Positions 29,309 through 41,111 of a stretch of DNA of 64,000 nt are shown here, piece after piece (positions within the stretch are counted from its first letter, which is position 1; every line of letters begins with the position of its first letter). Location of the stretch: the NCBI RefSeq assembly GCF_004217185.1, contig NZ_SHKL01000001.1, positions 1 to 64,000 of the forward strand, written 5' to 3'. The notes under the pieces were generated by a model. That model saw only the letters and a program-made list of their open reading frames with translations. It was not told the DNA's origin and did no database searches. The DNA comes from Pseudonocardia sediminis (GTDB lineage: Bacteria; Actinomycetota; Actinomycetes; Mycobacteriales; Pseudonocardiaceae). The position numbers and the translations under genes were made by a program.

Positions 29309-30487
29309 GTGTACCTGCGGCGTTTCTCGGTCACCGACTTCCGGTCCTGGCCCGAGGCCGAGCTCGAGCTCGACACCGGCGTGACGGTCCTGGTCGGCCC
29401 GAACGGGGTCGGCAAGACCAACCTCGTCGAGGGGATGGGCTACCTGGCCTCGCTCGGCTCGCACCGCGTCGCCTCCGACGCCCCGCTGATCCGACGGGGC
29501 GCGGAGCAGGCGCTGGTGCGCGGCGAGGTGCACCACCAGGGCCGCAAGCTCGGCGTCGAGCTCGAGATCAACAACGGTCGTCCGAACCGGGCCCGGGTGA
29601 ACCGGTCGCCGGTCGCCCGCCCGCGTGACGTCCTCGGCATCCTGCGCACCGTGCTGTTCGCACCCGAGGACCTCGCGCTGGTGCGCGGCGACCCGGGGGA
29701 GCGCAGGCGGTTCCTCGACGAGCTGCTCGTCGCGCGCTTCCCGCGTTACGCGGGGGTCCGCTCGGACTACGACCGGGTGCTCAAGCAGCGCTCCGCCCTG
29801 CTCAAGTCCGCCCGCGGAGGTCTGCGCGGCGGATCGCGCTCCCGCTCCTCGGACCCGGACGCCCCGGACGACCTCGCGACCCTGGAGGTCTGGGACGGCC
29901 ACCTCGCCCGCAACGGCGCGGCGCTGCTGGCCGGGCGTCGCGAGCTCGTCGTCGCGCTCGGGCCCTACGCCGCCGAGTCCTTCGCCGAGATCGCGCCGTC
30001 GTCGGACCCGATCTCCCTGGACTACCGCAGCAGCATCGGCACCGCGACGGTCGCCGAGATGCCGGCGGGTGTGGACGAGATCGAGGCCCGGCTGCTCGAA
30101 CAGCTCGCGACCGTCCGCAAGCAGGAGGTCGAGCGCGGGGTGTGCCTGGTCGGCCCGCACCGCGACGAGCTGGAGCTCGCGCTCGGCGAGGGGCCGGCCA
30201 AGGGCTACGCCAGCCACGGCGAGTCCTGGGCGTTCGCGCTGGCCCTGCGGCTGGCGTCCTACCGGCTGCTGCGTGCCGACGACGTCGAGCCGGTCCTCGT
30301 GCTCGACGACGTGTTCGCCGAGCTGGACTCCGCGCGCCGGCGGGCGCTGGCGACGATGGTCGCCCAGGCCGAGCAGGTGCTGGTCACCGCGGCGGTGCCC
30401 GAGGACGTCCCGCCGGAGCTGGACGGCACCCGGTTCGTCGTGGGGGAGGGCCGGGTGGACCGCGACGCCGCCCGCCCGTCCTCGTGA
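29309..30487 (+). CDS. recF: DNA replication and repair protein RecF
   Basis: A 392-residue SMC-like ATPase. Walker A is [20 protein letters not shown], the ABC signature region is [20 protein letters not shown] and Walker B is [18 protein letters not shown]. It loads RecA at gaps with RecO and RecR. It starts with GTG nine bases after gnd and is likely co-transcribed. Confidence 0.95.
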   Translation: MYLRRFSVTDFRSWPEAELELDTGVTVLVGPNGVGKTNLVEGMGYLASLGSHRVASDAPLIRRGAEQALVRGEVHHQGRKLGVELEINNGRPNRARVNRSPVARPRDVLGILRTVLFAPEDLALVRGDPGERRRFLDELLVARFPRYAGVRSDYDRVLKQRSALLKSARGGLRGGSRSRSSDPDAPDDLATLEVWDGHLARNGAALLAGRRELVVALGPYAAESFAEIAPSSDPISLDYRSSIGTATVAEMPAGVDEIEARLLEQLATVRKQEVERGVCLVGPHRDELELALGEGPAKGYASHGESWAFALALRLASYRLLRADDVEPVLVLDDVFAELDSARRRALATMVAQAEQVLVTAAVPEDVPPELDGTRFVVGEGRVDRDAARPSS

Positions 30488-30579
30488 GCCCGTCGCGGAC
30501 ACGGGTACCGCCGGCCCGGTGGCGGGCCGGAACCGACCGCTGGGCGTGGCCCGGTGGTCACGACCGAGTAACACCGACC

Positions 30580-30609
30580 TGGGGACAAGTCTGTGGATAT
30601 TGTGGATAA
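30580..30609 (-). promoter_or_regulatory. Triple DnaA box at the dciA start
   Basis: TGGGGACAA (30580-30588), TGTGGATAT (30592-30600) and TGTGGATAA (30601-30609) lie almost back to back, all in one orientation. The last is a perfect DnaA box. The layout closely resembles the box pair at 26537-26557 in oriC. Confidence 0.7.
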
Positions 30610-31303
30610 CTCCGCCTCGCCTGGTGATCGTCGGGGGCCCGCGCCGCGAACGGGCCGTGAACGGCAGCCCCACGGCGGTGGACAGACCGATCCTGTCCCC
30701 AGGCCTGGGGACGGCGGATCCGGCTCCGGAGATAACGGCGGGGACACGGCGGGCGGCGCCCGTCGCGAGGGCACCGGCGACGCGGCGGGCGGCCGGAGAG
30801 GCTCCGATCTGGCGCGGGACGCCCTCAAGGCGGCGCGCGAGCAGTCGGCGAAGAAGGCCGCGGAGCGCAAGGCCGAGGGACTGCCGAAGCTGAAGGTCGT
30901 CTCCGGGAAGGGACGCCGGCGTCGCTGGTCGGGCTCCGGTCCCGACGACCGCGACCCGCAGCCGTTCGGGCGGATCGTGTCCCGGGTGTCGATGGACCGC
31001 GGCTGGTCCCCACGCCTGACCGACGCCACGGTGATCGGGCGCTGGCCGCAGCTCGTCGGCCCTGACATCTCCGATCACTGCACGCCGATCTCGCTGCGCG
31101 ACGGCGAGCTGACGCTGCAGGCGGAGTCGACGGCGTGGGCCACCCAGCTCCGTACCCTGCAGCGACAGCTGCTCACCCGCCTCGCGGCCGCGGTCGGCCC
31201 GGACGTGGTGCGCCGGATCCGGGTGGTGGCCCCGAGCGGCCCGAGCTGGCGGCACGGGCCACGGCACGTGCGCGGCCGCGGCCCTCGTGACACGTACGGC
31301 TGA
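30593..31303 (+). CDS. DciA-like protein (DUF721)
   Basis: Up to 236 residues; the DUF721/DciA domain occupies the C-terminal two thirds, with RRRRWSGSGPDDRDPQPFG, ISLRDGELTLQAESTAWATQ and the ending RHVRGRGPRDTYG. It matches Rv0004. DciA homologues help load the replicative helicase in bacteria that lack DnaC. The N-terminal 75 residues are Gly-rich and disordered. Both possible starts, GTG 30593 and GTG 30602, fall within the DnaA-box triplet, so DnaA binding could block translation-region transcription; the true start could also be further downstream but no ATG or GTG is in frame. Confidence 0.88.
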   Translation: MDIVDNSASPGDRRGPAPRTGRERQPHGGGQTDPVPRPGDGGSGSGDNGGDTAGGARREGTGDAAGGRRGSDLARDALKAAREQSAKKAAERKAEGLPKLKVVSGKGRRRRWSGSGPDDRDPQPFGRIVSRVSMDRGWSPRLTDATVIGRWPQLVGPDISDHCTPISLRDGELTLQAESTAWATQLRTLQRQLLTRLAAAVGPDVVRRIRVVAPSGPSWRHGPRHVRGRGPRDTYG

Positions 31304-33669
<2,366 letters not shown>

Positions 33670-33734
33670 TCGACCCCGATCCACACGGATGATCAAGACG
33701 AACGTATGAACCGCGCGAGCAGGAGAAGAACCTC

Positions 33735-36242
33735 GTGACCGACACCATGGATCCGCCCGGCACCACCACCGACGCGGGCGGCGGCGACCGGATCGAGCCG
33801 GTCGACATCCAGCAGGAGATGCAGCGCTCCTACATCGAGTACGCGATGAGCGTCATCGTCGGGCGCGCGCTGCCGCTCGTCGAGGACGGGCTCAAGCCGG
33901 TCCACCGGCGCGTCCTGTACTCGATGGGGGAGAACGGGTTCCGGCCCGACCGCTCCTACGTCAAGTGCGCCCGCGTCGTCGGCGAGGTGATGGGTAACTA
34001 CCACCCGCACGGCGACAGCTCGATCTACGACGCGCTGGTGCGCCTGGCCCAGCCGTGGTCGATGCGCTACCCGCTGATCGACGGGCAGGGCAACTTCGGC
34101 TCCCGGGGCAACGACCCGGCCGCCGCGATGCGCTACACCGAGTGCCGCCTGTCGCCGCTGGCGATGGCGATGCTGCAGGACATCGAGGAAGACACCGTCG
34201 GGTTCACCGACAACTACGACGGCAAGACCCAGGAACCCGACGTCCTGCCGTCGCGGGTGCCGAACCTGCTGATCAACGGCAGCTCCGGGATCGCGGTCGG
34301 GATGGCGACCAACATCCCGCCGCACAACCTGCGTGAGGTCGGCGAGGGGATCATCTGGGCGCTGGACAACTACGAGTGCTCCGACGAGGAGCTGCTCGAG
34401 GCGCTGATGGCCCGGATCAAGGGCCCGGACTTCCCGACCGCCGGCCTGATCGTGGGCCGCGACGGCATCGAGTCCGCCTACCGGACCGGGCGCGGCTCGG
34501 TGCGGATGCGCGCCGTCGTCGAGGTCGAGGAGGACGCCAAGGGCCGGACGACGATCGTCGTCACCGAGCTGCCCTACCAGGTCAACCCGGACAACCTCGT
34601 CGAGTCGGTCGCCGGGATGGTCCGCGACGGCAAGATGTCGGGGATCTCCGAGATCAACGACGAGTCCTCGGACCGCATCGGCATGCGGATCGTGTTCACG
34701 CTCAAGCGTGACGCCGTGGCCAAGGTCGTGCTGAACAACCTCTACAAGCACAGCCAGCTGCAGTACAGCTTCGGCGTCAACATGCTGGCGATCGTCGACG
34801 GCGTACCGCGCACGCTGCGCCTGGACCAGGTCGTCCGCAACTACGTCCGGCACCAGATCGACGTCATCGTCCGGCGGACCCGGTTCCGGCTGCGCAAGGC
34901 CGAGGAGCGGGCCCACATCCTGCGTGGTCTGGTCAAGGCGCTCGACGCCCTCGACGAGGTCATCGCCCTGATCCGGAGCTCGCAGACGGTCGACATCGCC
35001 CGGACCGGCCTGATCTCGCTCCTGGAGATCGACGAGATCCAGGCCCAGGCGATCCTGGACATGCAGCTGCGGCGCCTCGCCGCGCTGGAGCGCCAGAAGA
35101 TCATCGACGAGCTGGCCGAGATCGAGGCCTACATCGCCGACCTCGAGGACATCCTGGCCCGGCCGGAGCGCCAGCGTCAGATCGTCCGCGACGAGCTCAC
35201 CGAGATCATCGAGAAGCACGGCGACGAGCGGCGCACCCGCCTGGTCGCCGACGACGGCGAGGTCGCCGACGAGGACCTGATCGCGGTCGAGGACGTCGTC
35301 GTCACGATCACCGAGACCGGCTACGCCAAGCGCACGAAGACCGACCTGTACCGGGCGCAGAAGCGCGGCGGCAAGGGCGTGCAGGGCGCGGCGCTGAAGC
35401 AGGACGACATCGTCGCCCACTTCTTCGTCTGCTCCACGCACGACTGGATGCTGTTCTTCACCAACAAGGGCCGGGTCTACCGGCTCAAGGCCTACGAGCT
35501 GCCCGAGGCCAACCGCAGCGCCCGCGGCCAGCACCTGGCCAACCTGCTCGCGTTCCAGCCCGACGAGCACGTCGCCCAGGTCATGCAGATCAAGGACTAC
35601 ACGGCGCGGCCCTATCTCGTCCTCGCGACGCGAAACGGTCTGGTGAAGAAGTCCAAGCTCACCGACTTCGACTCCAACCGCACCGGCGGCCTGATCGGCA
35701 TCAACCTGCGCGACGACGACGAGCTGGTCGGCGCCGTGCTCTGCTCCGGCGACGACGACCTGCTGCTCGTCTCCGCCGAGGGCCAGTCGATCCGGTTCAC
35801 CGCGACCGACGACGCGCTGCGCCCGATGGGACGGGCGACGTCCGGCGTCCTGGGCATGCGGTTCAACACCGGTGACCGGCTGCTCGCGCTCAGCGTCATC
35901 CGCCCGGACACGTTCCTTCTCGTGGCCACCGCCGGCGGGTACGCGAAGCGCACCCCGATCGAGGACTATCCGGTACAGGGTCGTGGCGGGAAGGGAGTGT
36001 TGACCCTCCAGTACGACCGTCGACGTGGCACGCTGGTCGGTGCGCTCATCGTCGGGATCGACGACGAGCTCTACGCGATCACCTCGACGGGTGGGGTCAT
36101 CCGGACCTCGGCTCGGGAGGTGCGCAAGGCCGGCCGGCAGACGAAGGGGGTCCGTCTGATGAACCTGGGCGAGAACTCGACGCTGCTGTCGGTCGCACGC
36201 AATGCCGAGGAGACCGCCGAGGACCCGGGTCTGATCGGTTGA
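33735..36242 (+). CDS. gyrA: DNA gyrase subunit A
   Basis: An 835-residue cleavage/religation subunit. The active-site Tyr is in [12 protein letters not shown]. The quinolone region reads [17 protein letters not shown] with Ser95, Ser96 and Asp99; Ser at the first site resembles E. coli Ser83 rather than the Ala of mycobacteria. The GyrA box is QKRGGKG, a slight variant of QRRGGKG, at the start of the C-terminal DNA-wrapping beta-pinwheel. Start GTG. A strong hairpin follows the stop. Confidence 0.96.
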   Translation: MTDTMDPPGTTTDAGGGDRIEPVDIQQEMQRSYIEYAMSVIVGRALPLVEDGLKPVHRRVLYSMGENGFRPDRSYVKCARVVGEVMGNYHPHGDSSIYDALVRLAQPWSMRYPLIDGQGNFGSRGNDPAAAMRYTECRLSPLAMAMLQDIEEDTVGFTDNYDGKTQEPDVLPSRVPNLLINGSSGIAVGMATNIPPHNLREVGEGIIWALDNYECSDEELLEALMARIKGPDFPTAGLIVGRDGIESAYRTGRGSVRMRAVVEVEEDAKGRTTIVVTELPYQVNPDNLVESVAGMVRDGKMSGISEINDESSDRIGMRIVFTLKRDAVAKVVLNNLYKHSQLQYSFGVNMLAIVDGVPRTLRLDQVVRNYVRHQIDVIVRRTRFRLRKAEERAHILRGLVKALDALDEVIALIRSSQTVDIARTGLISLLEIDEIQAQAILDMQLRRLAALERQKIIDELAEIEAYIADLEDILARPERQRQIVRDELTEIIEKHGDERRTRLVADDGEVADEDLIAVEDVVVTITETGYAKRTKTDLYRAQKRGGKGVQGAALKQDDIVAHFFVCSTHDWMLFFTNKGRVYRLKAYELPEANRSARGQHLANLLAFQPDEHVAQVMQIKDYTARPYLVLATRNGLVKKSKLTDFDSNRTGGLIGINLRDDDELVGAVLCSGDDDLLLVSAEGQSIRFTATDDALRPMGRATSGVLGMRFNTGDRLLALSVIRPDTFLLVATAGGYAKRTPIEDYPVQGRGGKGVLTLQYDRRRGTLVGALIVGIDDELYAITSTGGVIRTSAREVRKAGRQTKGVRLMNLGENSTLLSVARNAEETAEDPGLIG

Positions 36243-36248
36243 TGAACC

Positions 36249-36285
36249 GCTGCGGCGGCCGGCCTCGCCGGGCCGCCGCCGCAGC
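36249..36285 (+). terminator. Terminator of gyrBA
   Basis: GCTGCGGCGG (36249-36258) pairs perfectly with CCGCCGCAGC (36276-36285), with further GGCC/GGCC pairing possible in the loop. It starts seven bases after the gyrA stop. Confidence 0.65.
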
Positions 36286-36335
36286 CGGGTCCTGACCGTG
36301 GTCCCAGCGCCGACGACCGAGGAGCGCGCAAGCTC

Positions 36336-37352
36336 GTGAGCAGTAACGACAGCACCCAGCCTGCGGGCGAGGGACGGACGGTCGCGACCGAGGCCGACCG
36401 TGTCGAGCAGGCGTCCCCGGGTGCCCCGGGTACGGGCGAGACGTCGTCGGCCGGTGCGACGGCCGGCGGTGCGGAGACGACCGGGACGGTCCCGCCGGTG
36501 GCCGGATCGAACGGCGCGGACCCGAACGGTCACCCGTCCCCGGCGCCGCGCTCCGACGATCCGGGCGCCGGGCGTGACGTTCCCGCACCTCGTGCGGAGG
36601 ACACCGCCGAGCCGGCGCCGGCCGATCCGGTGCCGTCCGCGTCCACGGCGTGGGAGAGGGAGCCCGTAGAGGCCGAGGCGTCCCCGTCGGCCCGGACGCA
36701 GATGATCCCCCCGGTCGACCGGGCCGAACAGCCGTCCACGCCGGTGGCCGGCCCGCCCCCGTGGCGCCGGGTGCCGGGTGACCACCCCGCCGATCCCGAG
36801 CCCGAGGAGCCGGCCGAGCGTCCCTCGGTGGCGGACTCGCTGCTCAGCGAGGCGCCGACCGCGTTCCTGACCTCGCCCGCCGCGGCCGGTGCCGGAGCGG
36901 CGGCCGGTGCCACCACCGCCACCCGGGAGCGGGAGGGCACCGAGACCGCTGCCGCCGAGGCCCAGTCGCCGCGCTCGTCGCGTCACCGCCCGCCCCGCCA
37001 GGCGCTGCTGCAGCTCAAGCGCCTGGACCCGTGGTCGGTGCTGAAGATGGCCCTGGCCCTGGCTGTGGTGCTGTTCCTGGTCTGGATGGTCGCCGCGGGC
37101 GTGCTCTACGGCGTGCTCGGCGGGATGGGCGTCTGGGACCGGCTCAACGGCACCTACGCCGACCTGGTCACCGGCCAGACCCAGAACAGCGGATCGTTGA
37201 TCAGTGCCGGCCGGGTGTTCCTGCTCGCCGGTGTCGTCGGCGCGATCAACAGCCTGCTGTTCGCGGTGGTGCTGACGATCGTGGCGTTCGTCTACAACGT
37301 CGCGGCCGACCTCGTCGGCGGCATCGAGGTCACGCTCTCCGAGCGCGACTGA
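36336..37352 (+). CDS. DUF3566 domain membrane protein
   Basis: A 338-residue protein equivalent in position to Rv0007. The first ~220 residues are a disordered Ala/Pro/Gly/Glu-rich cytoplasmic region. The C-terminal DUF3566 domain starts near LLQLKRLDPWSVLKMALALA and has two transmembrane helices (LALAVVLFLVWMVAAGVLYG; GRVFLLAGVVGAINSLLFAV) ending with VGGIEVTLSE. Function is unknown but the gene is a constant neighbour of gyrA in actinomycetes. GTG start. Confidence 0.88.
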   Translation: MSSNDSTQPAGEGRTVATEADRVEQASPGAPGTGETSSAGATAGGAETTGTVPPVAGSNGADPNGHPSPAPRSDDPGAGRDVPAPRAEDTAEPAPADPVPSASTAWEREPVEAEASPSARTQMIPPVDRAEQPSTPVAGPPPWRRVPGDHPADPEPEEPAERPSVADSLLSEAPTAFLTSPAAAGAGAAAGATTATREREGTETAAAEAQSPRSSRHRPPRQALLQLKRLDPWSVLKMALALAVVLFLVWMVAAGVLYGVLGGMGVWDRLNGTYADLVTGQTQNSGSLISAGRVFLLAGVVGAINSLLFAVVLTIVAFVYNVAADLVGGIEVTLSERD

Positions 37353-37435
37353 CCTGCTCCGATCCTCCGGCGCCGGCCCACTCGGGCCGGTGTCGGGGGC
37401 CGGGATCGGGTGTTGTAACGTTGCCATCGCTGCAC

Positions 37436-37509
37436 GGGCCTATAGCTCAGTTGGTTAGAGCGCATCGCTGATAACGATGAGGTCGGTGGTTCAAATCCAC
37501 CTAGGCCCA
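37436..37509 (+). tRNA. tRNA-Ile (anticodon GAT)
   Basis: Acceptor stem GGGCCTA with TAGGCCC, D-arm AGCTCAGTTGGTTAGAGC, anticodon stem CATCG/CGATG with loop CTGATAA, and T-loop GGTTCAAATCC. CCA is not encoded. It is the conserved tRNA-Ile after gyrA and the DUF3566 gene. Confidence 0.97.
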
Positions 37510-37545
37510 CACCTTCCCGTTCGGGACATGCAGAGGATGATCACG

Positions 37546-37656
37546 ATGAAGAAGCTCGTCGCACTCGCCGCTGCTGCCGGCGCGGCCTTCCTGGTCTGGT
37601 CCAAGCTCCGCGGTGTCGGTTCCGACGATCTGTAGCACGAGGCCACCACCCGCTGA
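37546..37656 (+). pseudogene. DLW-39 family peptide gene with in-frame amber codon
   Basis: The tiny gene between tRNA-Ile and tRNA-Ala is the site of the DLW-39 family, ~39-residue peptides named for a conserved Asp-Leu-Trp. Here ATG 37546 (AGAGGA upstream) gives MKKLVALAAAAGAAFLVWSK, then LRGVGSDDL, followed by TAG at 37633-37635 exactly where the Trp codon TGG should be. The frame continues HEATTR to TGA at 37654-37656. So the product is either a 29-residue truncated membrane peptide, a read-through product, or the gene is newly broken. The N-terminal hydrophobic helix is intact. Confidence 0.75.
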
Positions 37657-37702
37657 TCTCCGCGTCGCCCGCCGGTCCGGTACCGTCGCGGACGACCGAT
37701 CC

Positions 37703-37778
37703 GGGGACGTAGCTCAATTGGCAGAGCACCGCCTTTGCAAGGCGGGGGTTAGGGGTTCGATTCCCCTCGTCTCCACCA
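37703..37778 (+). tRNA. tRNA-Ala (anticodon TGC)
   Basis: Acceptor GGGGACG with CGTCTCC, D-arm AGCTCAATTGGCAGAGC, anticodon stem CCGCC/GGCGG with loop TTTGCAA, T-loop GGTTCGATTCC, discriminator A and an encoded CCA (37776-37778). Its 3' half is the probable attachment site of the island whose integrase starts 84 bases downstream. Confidence 0.96.
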
Positions 37779-37861
37779 CCGCTGACCTGCACGGTTAGCA
37801 ACTGCAAGGGATCTTCCCCCAGGTCCATGGCAATGACAGTGGCAATGACTAGCTTCGACGA

Positions 37862-39187
37862 GTGGCCAAGAAGTCGTCGGAGCAGCGCGCCGAAGGGATG
37901 ATCCGGCGCCGCGGGAAGTCGTTCCAGGCGATCGTCTACGCCGGCATCGATCCGGTCACCGGTAAGCAGCTCTACCTTCGCGGCACCAGCCCCGACGAAC
38001 GTGGGGCCGAGCGACTGCTCCGCAAGTTCCTGGTCGAGGTGGCCAAGCAGCGGCACGCCCGAACCCGGGCGTCGCTGCGGACGACGATCGAATCGTGGCT
38101 GGCGACCAACGAGCTCGAAGCGTCGACCCGCGAGAACTACGTGTGGCTGATCGCGAAGCACATCGACCCGGTCCTCGGCGACCAGCCGATCGGAAAGGTC
38201 ACGGCGTACATCCTGGAGCGCTTCTACGGCGAGCTGCGCCGCTGCTCGTCCCGCTGCAACGGCCGGCCCTTCGTCGAGCACCGCATTGACGAGCCACACG
38301 AGTGCCGCACGGTCCGTCACAAGCGACCTCCCGGCCGGCCGCCGAAGGCCGGCTACCCGCCGCACGACTGCGTCGAGAAGGGCTGCCTCGTCATCGAGTG
38401 CGAACCGCACGTGTGCGAGCCCCTCGGCGCGGCGACCGTCCGCAAGGTCCACTTCGTGGTGAGGGGCTCGTTGGCGGCGGCGATGCGGTGGGGGTGGATC
38501 ACCTCCAATCCGGCCGAGCTCGCGCGCATCCCACGCCTGCCTGTGTCGGATCCCGACCCGCCGACACCGGCGGAGGCCGCGGTGTTGGTCGCCGCTGCTC
38601 GAGCTGAGGACCCGTCGTGGGGAGCTCTGGTCTGGGTCGTGATGGTGACCGGGCTCCGACGGGCGGAGCTGCTGGCGCTCAAGTGGACCGATGTCGACTT
38701 CGAGAGCGCGACGTTGCACGTGCGCCGCAACCATGTCCGAGTAGCCGGCCGGAACGTCGAGAAGGACACCAAGACGCACCGGGCCAGGCGACTCGCGATC
38801 GACGAGACGACGGTCCGGGTCCTCAGGGAGCATCGCCAACGCTACGAGGAGCGGTGTCGCGACTTCGGCGTCAAGCCGTCGTCGAGCGCCTACCTGTTCT
38901 CGTACTCGCCGACGAACGACCGACCGTGCGACCCGAGTGGTGTCACGCACCGGTACGGACGGATGTGCGCGCGACTCGAGATCGACAGTCACCTGCACGC
39001 GCTCCGCCACTACACGGCGACCGAATTGTTGTCGGCGGGGGTGGATCTGCGGACCGTCGCCGGACGCCTCGGTCATGGCGGCGGAGGTGCGACCACACTC
39101 CGGGTGTACACGGCGTGGGTCGAAAACAGCGATCGCCGTGCCGCGCAGGTCGTTTCCGACCGCGTGAGGCATCAGCCCGATAGCTGA
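37862..39187 (+). CDS. Tyrosine site-specific integrase
   Basis: A 441-residue phage/ICE-type integrase. The N-terminal Arm-binding region begins GMIRRRGKSFQAIVYAGIDP. Catalytic residues: Arg in VTGLRRAELLALKW (about 265), HALRHYTATELL (about 379-382), GRLGHGGG (about 401) and the nucleophile Tyr in TTLRVYTAW. A Cys/His-rich insertion sits in the core-binding domain at about residues 130-190 (CSSRC, HEC, HDC, CLVIECEPHVC), a feature shared by a group of actinobacterial element integrases. GTG start. Location directly after tRNA-Ala marks the left end of an island. Confidence 0.92.
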   Translation: MAKKSSEQRAEGMIRRRGKSFQAIVYAGIDPVTGKQLYLRGTSPDERGAERLLRKFLVEVAKQRHARTRASLRTTIESWLATNELEASTRENYVWLIAKHIDPVLGDQPIGKVTAYILERFYGELRRCSSRCNGRPFVEHRIDEPHECRTVRHKRPPGRPPKAGYPPHDCVEKGCLVIECEPHVCEPLGAATVRKVHFVVRGSLAAAMRWGWITSNPAELARIPRLPVSDPDPPTPAEAAVLVAAARAEDPSWGALVWVVMVTGLRRAELLALKWTDVDFESATLHVRRNHVRVAGRNVEKDTKTHRARRLAIDETTVRVLREHRQRYEERCRDFGVKPSSSAYLFSYSPTNDRPCDPSGVTHRYGRMCARLEIDSHLHALRHYTATELLSAGVDLRTVAGRLGHGGGGATTLRVYTAWVENSDRRAAQVVSDRVRHQPDS

Positions 39188-39509
39188 CTCCCGGCGGACG
39201 GAGCCTGTGCCACGGACGCTCAAGGCCGCGTCGGCCGAGGACCCCGATGGACCGCCTGCGGCGGGGCCTGTCGGCCCGGTGGCTTAGACGGTATGGGCGG
39301 GACTTCCTCCGCGTCGTGATGCTGGTCGTCGCTCGTCTCAGGTCAAGGTCGTTCGTCCTCGCTGCGCTGCGGGCGCTGCACCTGGACCTGATCCTCGTCG
39401 ACGACTTCTTGGCCTGGTGCGGAGCAAGGGCCAGGACCGAGACACCCGGAGCACTCGGCGAGTACGCCTGCCTGGAAGAGCGAGGGGTGTCGAGCCGAGG
39501 AGGTTGGCC
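39188..39509. other. Spacer upstream of IS110-family transposase
   Basis: About 320 bases. A weak open frame (39247-39516, 89 residues) has no recognisable motif and runs over the transposase start, so it is not called. In IS110-family elements the noncoding end next to the transposase encodes the bridge RNA, so this stretch is the place to look for it. Confidence 0.4.
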
Positions 39510-40592
39510 GTGGTGATCGACGTACGGACGAGTGTGGGCCTGGATGTGCACGCCCGGTCGGTGGTGGCGTGCGGGTTGGACGGGCAGACCGGGCAGCTGT
39601 TCGAGCAGCGGATGGTCGCCGACCCGGCAACGGTGATCGAGTGGATCCGTGGCCTGCCCGGGCCGGCGGCCGCGACGTATGAGGCCGGCCCGACCGGGTT
39701 CGGGCTGGCGCGGGCGCTGCAGGAGGCGGGGATCCGCTGCCTGGTCGCGGCGCCGTCCAAGCTGCAGCGCCCGTCGGGCGACAGGGTCAAGACCGACGTG
39801 CGCGACGCCCGCCACCTGGCGCGGCTGCTGCACCTGAGCGAGATCGTCGAGGTCGCCGTTCCCTCGCCGCAGGTCGAGGCGGCCCGGGATCTGACCCGCT
39901 CACGGGAGGACGCGCGGCGGGAGTTGATGTCGGCCCGGCATCGGGTACAGAAGTTGTTGCTGCGCCACGGGATCGTCTACTCCGACGGTCGGGCGTGGAC
40001 CTCTCGCCACGAACACTGGCTGCGCTGTCAGCGGTTGGCGATGCTGCACTCGCAGATGGCGTTCGAGTCCGCCTACGGCGCGATGGTGAGCGCTCGCGAG
40101 CGCCGGGATCGGCTCGACGAGGCGATCGCCGAGATGGCCGCGGACTGCGAGCTGACCCCGGTGGTGCACCGGCTGGGATGCCTGCGCGGGATCTCGACGC
40201 TCACTGCGTTCGCGTTGGCGGTGGAGATCGGGGACTGGCACCGGCTGTCCGGGCGGACGATAGGAGCGTTCCTCGGGCTGGTGCCCAGCGAGTACTCCAG
40301 CGGCGCGTCGCGAATGAAGGGCCCAATCACCCGCACCGGGAACGGACACGCGCGCCGGTTGATGATCGAGGCTGCGTGGCATCACCGTCGTCCGTATCGG
40401 ACCTCAGCGCAGCTGACCCGACGCTGGGAGCTCGCCTCGCCGGCCGCGCGGGCTCGCGCGGAGCAGGGCAACCGGCGCCTGCACGGGCGGTGGGCGCGGT
40501 TCGACGCCCGCCGCAAGCGGGCGGTGGTGGCCAACACCGCGATCGCCCGCGAGCTCGCCGGCTGGTGCTGGTCGCTGGCCGTGCTCGAGTAG
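39510..40592 (+). CDS. IS110 family transposase
   Basis: A 360-residue DEDD-type transposase/recombinase. N-terminal RuvC-like motifs: SVGLDVHARSVVACGLD, ATYEAGPTGFGLARAL and VKTDVRDARHLARLLHL. C-terminal Transposase_20 domain: LRGISTLTAFALAVEIGDW and GLVPSEYSSGASRMKGPITR with the serine region, then TGNGHARRLMIEAAWH. Full-length for the family, so probably functional. Tandem GTG codons at 39510 and 39513 follow GAGGAGG. These elements insert without obvious terminal inverted repeats, so element ends are not called. Confidence 0.9.
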   Translation: MVIDVRTSVGLDVHARSVVACGLDGQTGQLFEQRMVADPATVIEWIRGLPGPAAATYEAGPTGFGLARALQEAGIRCLVAAPSKLQRPSGDRVKTDVRDARHLARLLHLSEIVEVAVPSPQVEAARDLTRSREDARRELMSARHRVQKLLLRHGIVYSDGRAWTSRHEHWLRCQRLAMLHSQMAFESAYGAMVSARERRDRLDEAIAEMAADCELTPVVHRLGCLRGISTLTAFALAVEIGDWHRLSGRTIGAFLGLVPSEYSSGASRMKGPITRTGNGHARRLMIEAAWHHRRPYRTSAQLTRRWELASPAARARAEQGNRRLHGRWARFDARRKRAVVANTAIARELAGWCWSLAVLE

Positions 40593-41111
40593 CCGGCGGA
40601 GCCCCCTGGATCGTCCGGAGCCTCGTGTGGTCGGGGTGGTGGCAGCGCCTGGGAACGGATGCACGACCGTGCTATGAGCAGCCACGACGACGCCTGTCGT
40701 AGTGGTGACGCTCGCGCTTAGAGCAGTTGCATCGTTCCAGCCGAACCAGCCGTCCTGCGGTAATCAACCCGCGAATATCAGACTGATGATGCGCGTCGAT
40801 ACGACACGCTCCCACCTTCTGGCCGAGTGCGGGGTTCCGGACTCCACGGAGCGGTGCTCGTGATCAGTCGACGGTCACGGGCACCGCTTCGACCTGCGCT
40901 ATTGACAATCTGGTCTCCATAGCAGCACGGCCGACCTCCCGGTAAAGGGCGCTTCGCGTCGCCTCCGGCGACAGCCCTCCGGGCTGCCCTCAGTGACCGC
41001 GAGCCTCCCCGGCCGTGCCGCGACGCCCTGACGGGCAGCGGGGAACAGCGCCCCGCCACCCGCAAGGGGTTCCCGGGCCGACAGGCCCGACGATGACCGG
41101 GAGGGCCAGCG
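40593..41111. other. Noncoding region after the IS110 transposase
   Basis: About 520 bases with no supported gene. It contains several short hairpins between 40950 and 41090 (for example GCCCTCCGGGC and GGGCCGACAGGCCC). It probably includes the right end of the IS element and a structured leader for the next small gene. Confidence 0.4.

Noticed and set aside
33693..37427. A 1244-residue open frame antisense to gyrA and the DUF3566 gene
   Set aside because: It mirrors the gyrA codons, is Arg/Val/Asp-rich and has no motif. It is a normal by-product of high GC at third codon positions.
39270..39300. tRNA-like sequence (GGTGGCTTAGACGGT) after the integrase
   Set aside because: It resembles a D-arm only; no acceptor, anticodon or T-arm pairing is present.
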